Shown: in pieces, positions 1 to 8,467 of the stretch
Layout of the letters: each line of letters starts with the position of its first letter
How positions within the stretch are numbered: the stretch's first letter is position 1
Source of the DNA: Candidatus Gastranaerophilales bacterium
Lineage (GTDB): Bacteria; Cyanobacteriota; Vampirovibrionia; Gastranaerophilales; Gastranaerophilaceae
DNA length: 64,000 nucleotides
NCBI GenBank assembly: GCA_944322855.1
Contig: CALUQG010000007.1
Location: 62,001 to 126,000, forward strand
Direction: 5' to 3'
Made by a program: the position numbers and the translations under genes
Notes under the pieces: model-generated
Database searches by the model: none
The model's input: only the letters and a program-made list of their open reading frames with translations
What the model was told of the DNA's origin: nothing

Positions 1-15
1 CTAACTTTTTGAGTA

Positions 16-42
16 TGTAGTTCAGGTCAAAATAGCCGTAGT
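16..42 (+). promoter_or_regulatory. possible flagellar sigma-28-like promoter of flagellin
   Basis: The block GCCG at 35-38, with a TGTAGTTC-like block 11 bases upstream, is a partial match to the sigma-28 consensus (TAAAGTTT, 11 bases, GCCGATAA): about 5/8 and 4/8. It lies where a flagellin promoter with a leader of about 150 nt would be. This is weak; the true promoter could lie outside the window. Confidence 0.22.
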
Positions 43-59
43 ATGTATGTGTAAGAGGA

Positions 60-189
60 ATGCCATCCCTCTAAACTCAGAAAGTATAGGCTTTTTAAGC
101 CTCTGGTTTTTATGCCATCCAATCAGAGAGCTAAATAGAGCCTCTTTAGAGTTACACGGAAGTATTAAAGAAACTCTCTCAGAAAGGAG
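60..189 (+). promoter_or_regulatory. structured flagellin 5' leader with CsrA-like site and strong RBS
   Basis: The leader has a 9-base direct repeat (ATGCCATCC at 60-68 and 112-120), a short perfect hairpin (AGGCTT 88-93 with AAGCCT 97-102) and a long-range pairing (CTCTAAA 69-75 with TTTAGAG 145-151). Close to the start, AGAGTT (148-153) can pair with AACTCT (172-177), leaving a loop that carries ACACGGAAGT. This resembles the CsrA consensus RUACARGGAUGU at 9 of 12 positions (152-163). The ribosome binding site AAAGGAG at 183-189 follows, 8 bases before the ATG, and itself contains a GGA. The two-site arrangement is like the Bacillus hag leader; regulation by CsrA is inferred. Confidence 0.45.
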
Positions 190-197
190 CTATCACT

Positions 198-1106
198 ATG
201 GCTATTATTGTAAACACGAACATGACTGCGTTAAAAACGCAAACAAACTTGAGCACTGCAACAAACAAAATGGGCAATGCTCTTGAAAGAATGTCAACAG
301 GTTACAAAATCAACAGCGCAAAAGATGACGCTGCCGGTTTGTACGTAGCAACAGGTTTGGAAACACAGATCAGGGGATCAAAAGTAGCACAGGATAACAT
401 TGCTACAGGGAACAACGTGTTGCAAATCGTTGAAAGTGACCTTGACAACATGTTATCTAACCTCAACCGTATCAGAGACCTTGCAACACAGGCTGCAAAC
501 AGTATCTATGATGAAGATGCTATGAACGCTATGTATGAAGAAGTTGTTGCACGTATTGAGGAAATTAACAGGGTGTCACTTGCGTCCAACTTCAACGGTT
601 TGGAACTGTTGAGCGGTAACAGCAGATTGGCGACAGACGGCCTGAGACTTCAGGTTGGTGCAAACTCTGACCCTGCCGGAAACTCTATTATGATTGATGC
701 GACATTATTTAACCAGATTGACGCAACAACACTGGGTACAGGCGGTGACACAATCGCAGGTTCAACCGTTACTAATACTGATACAGTTGCAACAGGTGCG
801 GAAAAAGCATTCCTTGCTGCAACAGCTGCTGCAAGTTATATCGCTGTAATCGACTCAGCAATCGATACAATTTCTACAAACAAATCTACAATCGGTGCTG
901 TTATGAACAGACTTGAAACAGCAGAAGAATCATTGATTACAACAGTAGAAAACGCTACTGCTGCAAAATCAACAATTATGGATGCTGATATTGCTGAAGA
1001 ATCTGCAAATTATGTTCAAAACCAGATTTTGCAGCAAACATCATCAGCACTTCTTGTTCAAGCTAACTCATTGCCTCAAATCGCAATTCAGCTTGTACAA
1101 GGCTAA
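198..1106 (+). CDS. fliC: flagellin
   Basis: Structural subunit of the flagellar filament, exported through the flagellar type III apparatus and polymerised outside the cell. The 302-residue protein has the classic conserved ends: an N-terminal D0/D1 region (residues 1-150) opening with the MAIIVNTNMTALKTQ type of start, with ERMSTGYKINSAKDDAAG and the helix reaching NFNGLELLSG. The C-terminal D1/D0 region (about 225-302) contains RLETAEESL and ANYVQNQILQQTSSALLVQAN. The exposed central part is short, only about 70 residues and rich in Thr and Ala, so the filament surface domain is minimal. It ends in QLVQG rather than the usual leucine-arginine type terminus. The ATG is fixed by AAAGGAG 8 bases upstream. 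It is followed by a strong terminator and looks monocistronic. Confidence 0.97.
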   Translation: MAIIVNTNMTALKTQTNLSTATNKMGNALERMSTGYKINSAKDDAAGLYVATGLETQIRGSKVAQDNIATGNNVLQIVESDLDNMLSNLNRIRDLATQAANSIYDEDAMNAMYEEVVARIEEINRVSLASNFNGLELLSGNSRLATDGLRLQVGANSDPAGNSIMIDATLFNQIDATTLGTGGDTIAGSTVTNTDTVATGAEKAFLAATAAASYIAVIDSAIDTISTNKSTIGAVMNRLETAEESLITTVENATAAKSTIMDADIAEESANYVQNQILQQTSSALLVQANSLPQIAIQLVQG

Positions 1107-1200
1107 TAAAAAGCTTACGCTTACAATATACATACTTCTTTCTGAGCCCACAAAATATCTTTACGGTATGGAGTGGGCTCAAAATTATTAACAAAATAAA

Positions 1201-1231
1201 GCACCGTTTAAAAAACGGTGCTTTATTCTTT
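1201..1231. terminator. bidirectional rho-independent terminator
   Basis: GCACCGTTT (1201-1209) pairs perfectly with AAACGGTGC (1213-1221) around an AAA loop, followed by TTTATTCTTT on the plus strand and preceded by an A-rich stretch that gives a U tract on the minus strand. It lies between the convergent flagellin and branching-enzyme genes. A second stem, TGAGCCCA (1143-1150) with TGGGCTCA (1174-1181), sits between flagellin and this terminator without a T tract. Confidence 0.9.
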
Positions 1232-1246
1232 AACTTAAATATTTTG

Positions 1247-2968
1247 TTATTGATATAACGGTTTAAGTTTTTCTTCCTGCTGAGGAATTTTGCCTTCTTC
1301 AATTGGAAGATATGCTCTGTAATCGATTACAGGGAAGCAATTGTCGATAGATTCAATCTCTTGAAGTTTTGCGTCATCGATACAATTGTTTTCAATCATA
1401 TCAGCAATAGTTTCAAATCTTTCAACGTGTTCTCTGAATCTGTCTGTAGCATAGTCTTTTGCCTGCCATGTTGTAATAAGGAACGGCCAATCAGAACTTT
1501 GCAAAAGCAGGTTTTCTCTTGCAAGCTGATTTAATGCTCTGTGCAAAAGTTTGTCCTCAGGAATTTTTTCGTATTTTGAAACAATATCAATAATACGTCT
1601 TTCACAACCGTGAATAATCGGCCACATCCATTCAGTGAGGTGATTTTGCCATACATAGAAATGACCGCCCTGTCCCCATGAAGATTCAGGGATTTGAATT
1701 GCTTCTGTCGGCGGATGAGCCTGAAGATATTCGCCGGCTGTCATTCTTTCAACTTGGGGCAGATAGTTGTTGAATTTTCTTACAACCTGTTTGATAAACT
1801 CAACACCTTCAAACCACCAGTGTCCGAACAATTCTGTATCAAATGAAACCATAACAAGCCCTTCTTTATTGTGAGCGAGTTTGTAGTCGTTTAACATATG
1901 ATAAATCAAAGTTGTATAGTGATCGGAATTCAAATTAACCTGAGACATTGCAAGCACCGGATCATACAACATTTTGTCACCCAAATCGGTAGTTGAAGAA
2001 GTAATTCGCCAATAATGTGCACCTGATTTGTCATCTTTTTTGTGGAATTCTCTATAGCATCCGTCGCCCGGATATCCGTCAGCGGCTGACCATACCTGAA
2101 ATCCTGCTCTGTCGTTTCTGCCCATAACAGCAACCTGAGCATCAGGCAGCCAGTATGCAGAATATGTGTCATATCCTGTAGGTTCTCTTTCAGGCAGCGG
2201 AATATATTCAATATTTCCGTATACACCTATAACCCTTCTGTTGCCTATAGAATTACCGCCTTCTATTACATGAGATTCAGTAAAGAAATATTCTATATCA
2301 TTGTTTTGAAGAGTTACTTCGATAGCCGGTCTCCATTTTTTCTTGCCGTCTTTACCAGTATATTCATAACCCTGTCTGTATGCACATTCCGGAAGCCAGC
2401 ATCCTTTTGCTTTTTTACCGAACAATCTTTTTGTTGTGTCCGAACCGATTTTGAACTGTGCATTCAGGTTTGAATCTGTTGCAAGCAGCGGAGAAAATCC
2501 GTGTGTTGCACCTGAAGTTGTTATTTCAATACATCCAAGATCCTGATACTTTTTGAATGCACTGATAAGATCTTTATTATATTTATTAACAAAACTGTCT
2601 TTGATATGGTTAAACCAATCAAAATAATATTTTGCCAGATATTTCAAATGCTGTGAATGAGCAACTTCCGGATCAGGATATCTTTCCAAATCTTTTGAAA
2701 TTGCTTTTATTCTAGTGTCCAGATATTCAACAAAACCGTTTTGTAAATGTTCGTCGTTCAGCTGTTCGCCTAGGATAGGTGTAATACCTACTGTCAGTTT
2801 TGCTTTAATCCCTTCATCTTCATACAATTCAGAAATTGCATTCAATAAAGGTACATAAGTCTCTGCCATACATTCATAAAGATTTTCTTCCCCGAACGGC
2901 CACATGCCGGCTTTTCTGTAATAGGGGAGGTGGGAGTGTAACATAAATACGAATTGACCTACTGTCAT
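1247..2968 (-). CDS. GH57 family 1,4-alpha-glucan branching enzyme
   Basis: Probably forms alpha-1,6 branches in glycogen in the cytoplasm. The 573-residue protein has the conserved GH57 regions in order: HSHLPY (11-16), the TTSGATHGF segment (150-158), GCWLPECAY with the expected nucleophile Glu194, and VSFDTELFGHWWFEG with the expected acid Asp377, followed by the helical DUF1957-type C-terminal part (QGGHFYVWQNHLTEWMW). The Trp-rich region 4 and overall length fit the branching-enzyme subgroup better than GH57 amylases. The ribosome binding site AAAGGAG precedes the ATG. The gene stands alone and shares the 1201-1231 terminator with flagellin. No other glycogen gene is in the window. 4-alpha-glucanotransferase is the main alternative. 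Confidence 0.88.
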   Translation of the reverse strand: MTVGQFVFMLHSHLPYYRKAGMWPFGEENLYECMAETYVPLLNAISELYEDEGIKAKLTVGITPILGEQLNDEHLQNGFVEYLDTRIKAISKDLERYPDPEVAHSQHLKYLAKYYFDWFNHIKDSFVNKYNKDLISAFKKYQDLGCIEITTSGATHGFSPLLATDSNLNAQFKIGSDTTKRLFGKKAKGCWLPECAYRQGYEYTGKDGKKKWRPAIEVTLQNNDIEYFFTESHVIEGGNSIGNRRVIGVYGNIEYIPLPEREPTGYDTYSAYWLPDAQVAVMGRNDRAGFQVWSAADGYPGDGCYREFHKKDDKSGAHYWRITSSTTDLGDKMLYDPVLAMSQVNLNSDHYTTLIYHMLNDYKLAHNKEGLVMVSFDTELFGHWWFEGVEFIKQVVRKFNNYLPQVERMTAGEYLQAHPPTEAIQIPESSWGQGGHFYVWQNHLTEWMWPIIHGCERRIIDIVSKYEKIPEDKLLHRALNQLARENLLLQSSDWPFLITTWQAKDYATDRFREHVERFETIADMIENNCIDDAKLQEIESIDNCFPVIDYRAYLPIEEGKIPQQEEKLKPLYQ

Positions 2969-3133
2969 AAATTCTCCTTTTCTCTTAATTGCGTTTGACG
3001 CTATTCTCCATTATTTTATAAAATCAGCCCTGTAAGCCTAATTGTATATAGTTATATCACAATTATTTATAAAATATAACCCCCACGAGCTAATTCTTTT
3101 GGGTAATATTTACAAAAATACATTTTAAAAACT

Positions 3134-4363
3134 TTATTTTTGGGGGATATTGCCGGGTTCAATATCAAGTTTAATTATATTACAACCGTCGTCATACTCA
3201 GGCCAACCTTTCACTTTTGCGACATAAACAGCAGGTTTGTCATATCTTTGTTTTGTGTATCCTGTAATTCTACAATAGCCGTTTTTATCGGGTTCTGAGT
3301 ATTTGAATTCTCTTTTTTCAATAAATTTGCCATTTTGGTCAAAAAGCTCTGCACTTATTAGATTTCTTTGGTCATCGTAATATTTTTTTATTATGTTATT
3401 CTGTGTTTTGTTTGTTCTGAGGTTTGTTATTTTTCTTTTAGTGATTACTGTATTACCTTTTCTTATACTTTCAGAATATTTATAAATTTTTTCATTTTTG
3501 TATTCTTCTACATGACGGTATGTTTTTTTGTTGCGTTTAAATTCCCTTAGTTTCATAAAAGTACCGTCGCTTGTATATGTATAATCACCGTAGTAATTAT
3601 CTACAGTTATGTGATTATTAATTTCTCTAAGCCCGTTCTCTTCTTTTATATATTTTTCTCCGATAAATGTTTTCCCGTTAAAAAATATTTGATAATCAAA
3701 AAGATAACCATCTTTTTTTTCATATTCGTAAAATTTATTATCAAGTTTGTCATATTTTTGAATGCGGATGCATTCACCTTCTGGGGTATTTTCCCAGCGT
3801 CTTAGCTGTTCAAAACTGCTTTTTACTCTGGAAAAAATCCCGTATTTTAAAAGTTTTCCTGAAGTTTCATCATATTCTGCTTTATATTTGAAATTATGCT
3901 TTTTGTCATAAATTTTAACTACATTTTTTTCCTGCTCAATAATTCTGCCGTGTTTGTCCGTATATTCTTTTATGTCAGAAAGATTTTCCGGTTTATTTTT
4001 TTGAAAAATAACAGCTATTTTATCTTTTAAAGATGCGGTATATTCTTCAAGTTCTTTTTGTTTTTCAGCAAGTGTTTTCTGGATTTTTTCCGTTTCCTCC
4101 TGTTTTGATTTCTCAGCTAGGGCTTTAAGTTCTTCTTTTGCTTTTTTTGCAAGATAGTTGTTTTGTTTGTTAACAAGTACACCTGTTAAAACTGCAAGCG
4201 CCAAACCTCCGGTAACAAGAATTGCAGGAGTTTTGTACTGTTGGATAAAGCTTTTTGCCGGATTTGGAGTATTGTTTTTTTCTGCTTTATTCTGTTTACC
4301 TGCCTGTAAAGCTGTATTAAATGTTTTAAAAACAGAATTTCCTGATACACTTTGTATCTGCAT
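3134..4363 (-). CDS. membrane-anchored coiled-coil protein of unknown function
   Basis: Not recognised. The open frame extends six codons further to a TTG, but the ATG at 4363 is preceded by AAAAAGGAAAG and is the better start, giving 409 residues. There is no signal peptide. The N-terminus (MQIQSVSGNSVF) is polar, then a single hydrophobic segment (about residues 46-64, ILVTGGLALAVLTGVLV), then a highly charged Lys/Glu coiled coil (68-120, KAKEELKALAEKSKQEE type). The rest is rich in Tyr, Lys and Asp, with loosely repeated strands such as KIYDKKHNFKYKAEYD and YYDDQRNLISAELFDQNGK, reminiscent of MORN/YwqK-like beta repeats. The topology suggests a membrane anchor with a long soluble domain. 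It lies 56 bases downstream of the OppD-type gene on the same strand, so it may be cotranscribed. Confidence 0.6.
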   Translation of the reverse strand: MQIQSVSGNSVFKTFNTALQAGKQNKAEKNNTPNPAKSFIQQYKTPAILVTGGLALAVLTGVLVNKQNNYLAKKAKEELKALAEKSKQEETEKIQKTLAEKQKELEEYTASLKDKIAVIFQKNKPENLSDIKEYTDKHGRIIEQEKNVVKIYDKKHNFKYKAEYDETSGKLLKYGIFSRVKSSFEQLRRWENTPEGECIRIQKYDKLDNKFYEYEKKDGYLFDYQIFFNGKTFIGEKYIKEENGLREINNHITVDNYYGDYTYTSDGTFMKLREFKRNKKTYRHVEEYKNEKIYKYSESIRKGNTVITKRKITNLRTNKTQNNIIKKYYDDQRNLISAELFDQNGKFIEKREFKYSEPDKNGYCRITGYTKQRYDKPAVYVAKVKGWPEYDDGCNIIKLDIEPGNIPQK

Positions 4364-4419
4364 GATGCTTTCCTTTTTCAATTTAAAAATACAACAAAAA
4401 TTTTTTTGCTATAAGGAAA

Positions 4420-5379
4420 TTATTTTTTATAAAGCCAGCAGGAAACAAAATGATTTTCGGAAATATTAACATTATCGGGAAAATCTTTTGTACAAATGTC
4501 CAGACAGCTTTTGCATCTTGGATGAAACGGACATCCTGAAATTTTGTCAGTAATAGAAGGCGGCTGTCCTTCAATTGTTTTTACGGATTTTGTATGTATA
4601 TCAAGAATTACATCAAGCAATGCTTTTGTATATGGATGCTTGGGATTATTAAAAATTTCTTTAACAGAAGCGAATTCCACTACTCTTCCTGCGTACATAA
4701 CCGCAATTTTGTCAGCATTTTGAGCGACAATACCGAGGTCATGAGTAATCAAAATAATAGAAATACCGTATTTTTCTTTAACTTCTTTTAGTATATCCAT
4801 AATCTGCGCTTGAACAGTAACATCGAGTGCTGTTGTAGGTTCATCAGCAATGATTATTTCAGCATTGCAGGCCAGCGCCATTGCTATTATTACACGCTGT
4901 TTCATACCTCCTGAAAATTCATGCGGATATGATTTGAGTTTTTCTTTTGCATCCGGTATTTTTACTCTTTGAAGAGCCTGAATGGCAATCTGTTTTGCTT
5001 CTTCTCCTTTGAGTCCCTGATGCAGTTCAATGATTTCCAGCAATTGGTTCCCTATTGTATACAGAGGGTTCAAAGAGGTCATAGGATCCTGCGGAATGAG
5101 TGCAATTTTTTTACCTCTTATTTTTTGCATTTGTTTTTGAGACAATTCGAGAAGATTTTGTCCGTTATAAATTATTTCCCCTGATTTTATTTGTGCTGTT
5201 TCAGGCAAAAGCTGCAAAACCGACATTGTGGAGATAGTTTTTCCACATCCGGATTCTCCAACTATCGCAAGGGTTTCTCCTTTTTCCAAATTCAAATTCA
5301 CATCATAAATCGCCTGACAAAATCCGTCAGACAATTTAAAACCAATATTAAGATTTTTTATTTCCAATATATTAGACAT
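4420..5379 (-). CDS. OppD/DppD-type peptide ABC transporter ATPase
   Basis: ATP-hydrolysing subunit of a peptide/nickel-type ABC importer, cytoplasmic face of the membrane. Walker A GESGCGKT is at 41-48, the Q-loop in IPQDPMTSLNP (95-105), signature FSGGMKQR at 155-162, and Walker B IIIADEP at 175-181. The C-terminal oligopeptide-transporter extension has clustered cysteines (CPFHPRCKSCLDIC, about 283-296) that in this family may bind an Fe-S cluster. Length 319 is normal. Its ATG overlaps the dapF stop codon by one base, so the two are translationally coupled. No permease, binding protein or OppF partner is in the window, so it is an orphan here or works with subunits encoded elsewhere. Substrate is unknown; cell-wall peptides are a guess from the dapF linkage. 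Confidence 0.9.
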   Translation of the reverse strand: MSNILEIKNLNIGFKLSDGFCQAIYDVNLNLEKGETLAIVGESGCGKTISTMSVLQLLPETAQIKSGEIIYNGQNLLELSQKQMQKIRGKKIALIPQDPMTSLNPLYTIGNQLLEIIELHQGLKGEEAKQIAIQALQRVKIPDAKEKLKSYPHEFSGGMKQRVIIAMALACNAEIIIADEPTTALDVTVQAQIMDILKEVKEKYGISIILITHDLGIVAQNADKIAVMYAGRVVEFASVKEIFNNPKHPYTKALLDVILDIHTKSVKTIEGQPPSITDKISGCPFHPRCKSCLDICTKDFPDNVNISENHFVSCWLYKK

Positions 5380-6233
5380 TAAATATCTATAACACCTGTG
5401 TAAACATATTGAGCCTCACCGGTCATGAATACATCAAAATCTGTGTTTTGTGAATTGCCTGCCCATTCAATAGTCAAAATACCGCCAGGCAGGTTGACAT
5501 CAACTTTTTTGTCACAATGGTCATTTAATATTGCAGCAACTACACTTGCACAGGCTCCGGTTCCGCATGCGAGGGTGATACCGCAGCCTCTTTCCCATAC
5601 TGCAACATCTATTTCATTTCTGTTTTTAATTTTTACAAATTCGACATTTGTTTTCTCGGGGAAAAGATTGTCATGTTCTATTGCCTCACCGTATTTTTTT
5701 GCGAGTTCAGTTATGTCTTCTTCATCTTTTGCAAAAATTACGCAGTGGGGATTTCCCATGCTTACGGCATTTACAACGAATTTTTTTACACCGTCCCATA
5801 GAGGATAATTGAGATTTTTGCTCCCTCTAAACGGAATTTTTTCCGGTTCTAAAACGGGTTTTCCCATATTTACTCTGACTCTGAGATCATCAAGAACTTC
5901 AGGAACAATTTTTCCTGCACCGGTGTGAACGGTAAATTTTCTTTTATTTATAATTTTCTTATCAAAACAATATCTGGCAAAACATCTCATCCCGTTACCG
6001 CACATTTGTGCTGTTGAACCGTCTGCCTGATAAAAAAGCCACTCTAAATCCGAATATGTTTTTGGATTTTCTACGGGAACAAATATTCCGTCTGCCCCTA
6101 TTCCAAAATGTCTGTCACACAGTTTTACCGCAATTTGAGGAAATTGTTCTTCTATTTTTTTATACTCATTGTAATCCATAAGTATAAAATCGTTTCCTGC
6201 GCCTTGCATTTTTGTGAATTTTATTTGCGTCAT
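5379..6233 (-). CDS. dapF: diaminopimelate epimerase
   Basis: Converts LL- to meso-diaminopimelate for lysine and peptidoglycan synthesis in the cytoplasm, by a PLP-independent two-base mechanism. Both catalytic cysteines are visible: Cys78 in DGSTAQMCGNGMRC and Cys223 in ACGTGACAS. The start FTKMQGAGNDFILMD and the NPHCVIF segment (161-167) are family hallmarks. At 284 residues it is full length. It is the first gene of a minus-strand unit with the OppD-type ATPase, whose start overlaps the dapF stop. Confidence 0.96.
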   Translation of the reverse strand: MTQIKFTKMQGAGNDFILMDYNEYKKIEEQFPQIAVKLCDRHFGIGADGIFVPVENPKTYSDLEWLFYQADGSTAQMCGNGMRCFARYCFDKKIINKRKFTVHTGAGKIVPEVLDDLRVRVNMGKPVLEPEKIPFRGSKNLNYPLWDGVKKFVVNAVSMGNPHCVIFAKDEEDITELAKKYGEAIEHDNLFPEKTNVEFVKIKNRNEIDVAVWERGCGITLACGTGACASVVAAILNDHCDKKVDVNLPGGILTIEWAGNSQNTDFDVFMTGEAQYVYTGVIDI

Positions 6234-6378
6234 TGTTTTTTCCCTGTTTTTAATGTCTGGAGTGATTATAACATGTTTTTTATATTATTTCCTTACAAAT
6301 ACTTGAAAAAATTCTTTATAAAATCTAAAAAATGTGAGACAATAATCACAGTCGATTAGTTTTTTAGGAGTTAGAGAA

Positions 6379-7527
6379 ATGAAAGATAAATCTTTTTTGA
6401 TGATTCCGGGGCCTACGCCTGTTCCGGAAAGTGTATTGCTTGCCATGGCAAAACATCCTATCGGGCACAGAAGCAGTGAATTTTCTGCAATTCTTGAAGA
6501 AACATACGCTGATTTAAAATGGCTGTTTCAAACAGAAAATGATGTTTTTATTTACACATCAAGCGGTACCGGTGCGATGGAGGCTGCTTTGTCAAACCTT
6601 GTTAACGAAGGCGACAAAGTTCTTTCTCTTGTTATCGGAAATTTCGGAAACCGTTGGGCAAAAATTGCAAAATCTCTCGGTGCCGATGTTGAAAAAATTG
6701 AAGTCGAAGCAGGTAAAGCAATTGACCCTGCAGCGTTAAAAAGCAGATTGGATGCAGATGTTAACAAGGAAATAAAAATTGTCACACTCACACACAACGA
6801 AACATCAACAGGTGTAACAAATCCTTTGAAAGAACTTGTTTCAATAATAAAAGAACACGGTGCTGTTTCTGTTGTTGACGGAGTAACATCAATTGGTGCT
6901 ATAGAATGTAAAATGGATGATTGGGGTATTGATGTTTTGATTTCCGGTTCACAAAAGGGATTTATGATACCTCCCGGACTTGCATTTTTAGCTGCAAGTG
7001 AAAAGGCATTCAAAATGCACGAACAATGCAAACATCCTTCATTCTATTTTGATTGGAGCGCATACAGAAAATCTGTCAGGGCTAATTCTACACCTTATAC
7101 ACCGGCTGTAAATCTCATTGTAGCCCTGAATGAAGCTTTGAAAATGATGAAAAAAGACGGTCTTGAAAATATTCTCGCCCGTCATGCAAAACATGCAAAA
7201 GCACTGCGTGCTGCAATTAAAGCAATAGGACTAAAACCTATGGTTGAAGATGACTGCATTGCTTCAAATGCCATAACAGCTATTTATCCGCCGGATGGTG
7301 TTTCTGTTCCTGATATCAGAAGTACTTTGAAAAAAGACTTTGATATTGTTGTTGCAAACGGACAAAATGATTTGAAAGACAAAATATTCAGAATGGGAAC
7401 ACTCGGCTTTGTCTGTGACAGAGATGTTTTGTCTGCAGTAAGTGCACTTGAAGCTACATTGTATAAACTCGGCTATAAGTTTGAGTTAGGCTCAGGTGTC
7501 AAAGCCGCAATTGAAAATATTGTATAA
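6379..7527 (+). CDS. class V aminotransferase, alanine/serine-glyoxylate type
   Basis: PLP enzyme of the alanine-glyoxylate / serine-pyruvate aminotransferase family, cytoplasmic. The start FLMIPGPTPVPESV and IGHRSSEF (28-35) are typical. Further PLP-site features are SSGTGAMEAA (61-70), VVDGVTSIG (165-173, with the Asp that contacts the pyridine ring) and SGSQKGF with the Schiff-base Lys193. Length 382 is normal. Cyanobacterial homologues are often mislabelled as the small subunit of a soluble hydrogenase; nothing here supports a hydrogenase. TTTAGGAG precedes the ATG. It is monocistronic, ending at a strong terminator. The preferred amino donor cannot be read from sequence. Confidence 0.9.
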   Translation: MKDKSFLMIPGPTPVPESVLLAMAKHPIGHRSSEFSAILEETYADLKWLFQTENDVFIYTSSGTGAMEAALSNLVNEGDKVLSLVIGNFGNRWAKIAKSLGADVEKIEVEAGKAIDPAALKSRLDADVNKEIKIVTLTHNETSTGVTNPLKELVSIIKEHGAVSVVDGVTSIGAIECKMDDWGIDVLISGSQKGFMIPPGLAFLAASEKAFKMHEQCKHPSFYFDWSAYRKSVRANSTPYTPAVNLIVALNEALKMMKKDGLENILARHAKHAKALRAAIKAIGLKPMVEDDCIASNAITAIYPPDGVSVPDIRSTLKKDFDIVVANGQNDLKDKIFRMGTLGFVCDRDVLSAVSALEATLYKLGYKFELGSGVKAAIENIV

Positions 7528-7531
7528 ATAT

Positions 7532-7568
7532 AAAAAGCAGACACATTTTTGTTTGTGTCTGCTTTTTT
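7532..7568. terminator. bidirectional terminator
   Basis: GCAGACACA (7537-7545) pairs with TGTGTCTGC (7554-7562), flanked by AAAAA on the left and TTTTTT on the right, between convergent genes ending at 7527 and 7571. Confidence 0.93.
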
Positions 7569-7570
7569 GT

Positions 7571-8446
7571 CTATTTTAACGAAATTTCTACAAATATAGT
7601 GTCTGCTGTACCGGATAGTTTCAAAATGAAACTATAGAGTTTATTGATTATTTTAAAATCAAATTTTGACCATTTTTTGTGACCGCCCGGTTTATGTTTT
7701 AAAATCCAATGCATATGATTCATAAGACTGTATCTTTGAATATAACTGAATTTTTCTATTTTATATCCTGCTTTTTCAATGATTTGAGAAAGAGTTTTTT
7801 TGTCATAAACGTAAAGATGACAGCTCCAGTAAACAAAATCCTGAAAGCTTTGGCAGTTGTAGAGTTTTACAAGAGCATCTTTTGCGTTTGGTACTTCAAT
7901 AAAAATTCTGCTGTTTTCGTTTTTCAGAACTTTTTTTAATTCTTTCAGCGCAGAAACAGGATCTTTTATGTGTTCTAGAACGTGGAACATTGTTATTACG
8001 TCTGATTTTTCAGGTATTTCATAAATATTTTGAAAAATGTCCAATCCGCAATCTTTGAAATAAGAAACAAAATCTTTTTGAAGCTCCACACCGTATACTT
8101 TTTTGGCGAAATTCTTTGCTAAATTCAAAAAACCTGCATTGCCGCAGCCAAAGTCTGTTATGACTTTATCTTTTATGCTATTTTCAAGCATTGAAAAACG
8201 TCTTTTGTCGTCAGGCTCAGTGTTTCTTATCCAGTTTTCAAGATTAATTTTTCCTGCAAGCATTCCGCCTTCTTCATAAAAGTTTTCACTTATATGAGTA
8301 TTGTCAGAAAGGAACACGAGTCCGCATTTTTTGCAGCACAGAACATCAATATTACTGTTGTCTCTTGTGCCTTTGTGTATAATTTTGCTGTTTGGACTTT
8401 TGCAGTTGTAACACTGTATGTTATGTTGTTCTTTTGAATTATCCAT
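7571..8446 (-). CDS. SAM-dependent methyltransferase with N-terminal zinc-ribbon-like motif
   Basis: A class I methyltransferase, 291 residues. The N-terminus has two cysteine knuckles (Cys12-x2-Cys15 and Cys37/38 to Cys41 in CCKKCG), forming a probable zinc ribbon. It is followed by a Rossmann methyltransferase core with motif I DFGCGNAG (98-105), an acidic end of strand 2 (VYGVELQ) and motif FHVLEHIKDPVSAL, typical of Methyltransf_23-like enzymes. This Zn-ribbon plus methyltransferase arrangement is common among enzymes acting on nucleotide sugars or surface polysaccharide intermediates; the substrate is unknown. It lies 22 bases downstream of the DnaJ-like gene on the same strand. Confidence 0.85.
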   Translation of the reverse strand: MDNSKEQHNIQCYNCKSPNSKIIHKGTRDNSNIDVLCCKKCGLVFLSDNTHISENFYEEGGMLAGKINLENWIRNTEPDDKRRFSMLENSIKDKVITDFGCGNAGFLNLAKNFAKKVYGVELQKDFVSYFKDCGLDIFQNIYEIPEKSDVITMFHVLEHIKDPVSALKELKKVLKNENSRIFIEVPNAKDALVKLYNCQSFQDFVYWSCHLYVYDKKTLSQIIEKAGYKIEKFSYIQRYSLMNHMHWILKHKPGGHKKWSKFDFKIINKLYSFILKLSGTADTIFVEISLK

Positions 8447-8467
8447 AGCAAAAATTATATTACAAAC

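Noticed and set aside
1-197. c-di-GMP riboswitch in the flagellin leader
   Set aside because: The conserved GEMM core sequence is not found; the repeats do not match either class.
47-286. 79-codon frame in the flagellin leader
   Set aside because: Overlaps the flagellin start in another frame, has no ribosome binding site and a composition unlike the neighbours.
6552-7031. 159-codon frame opposite the class V aminotransferase gene
   Set aside because: Antisense to conserved active-site coding sequence, with Ser/Ala/Pro-rich shadow composition.
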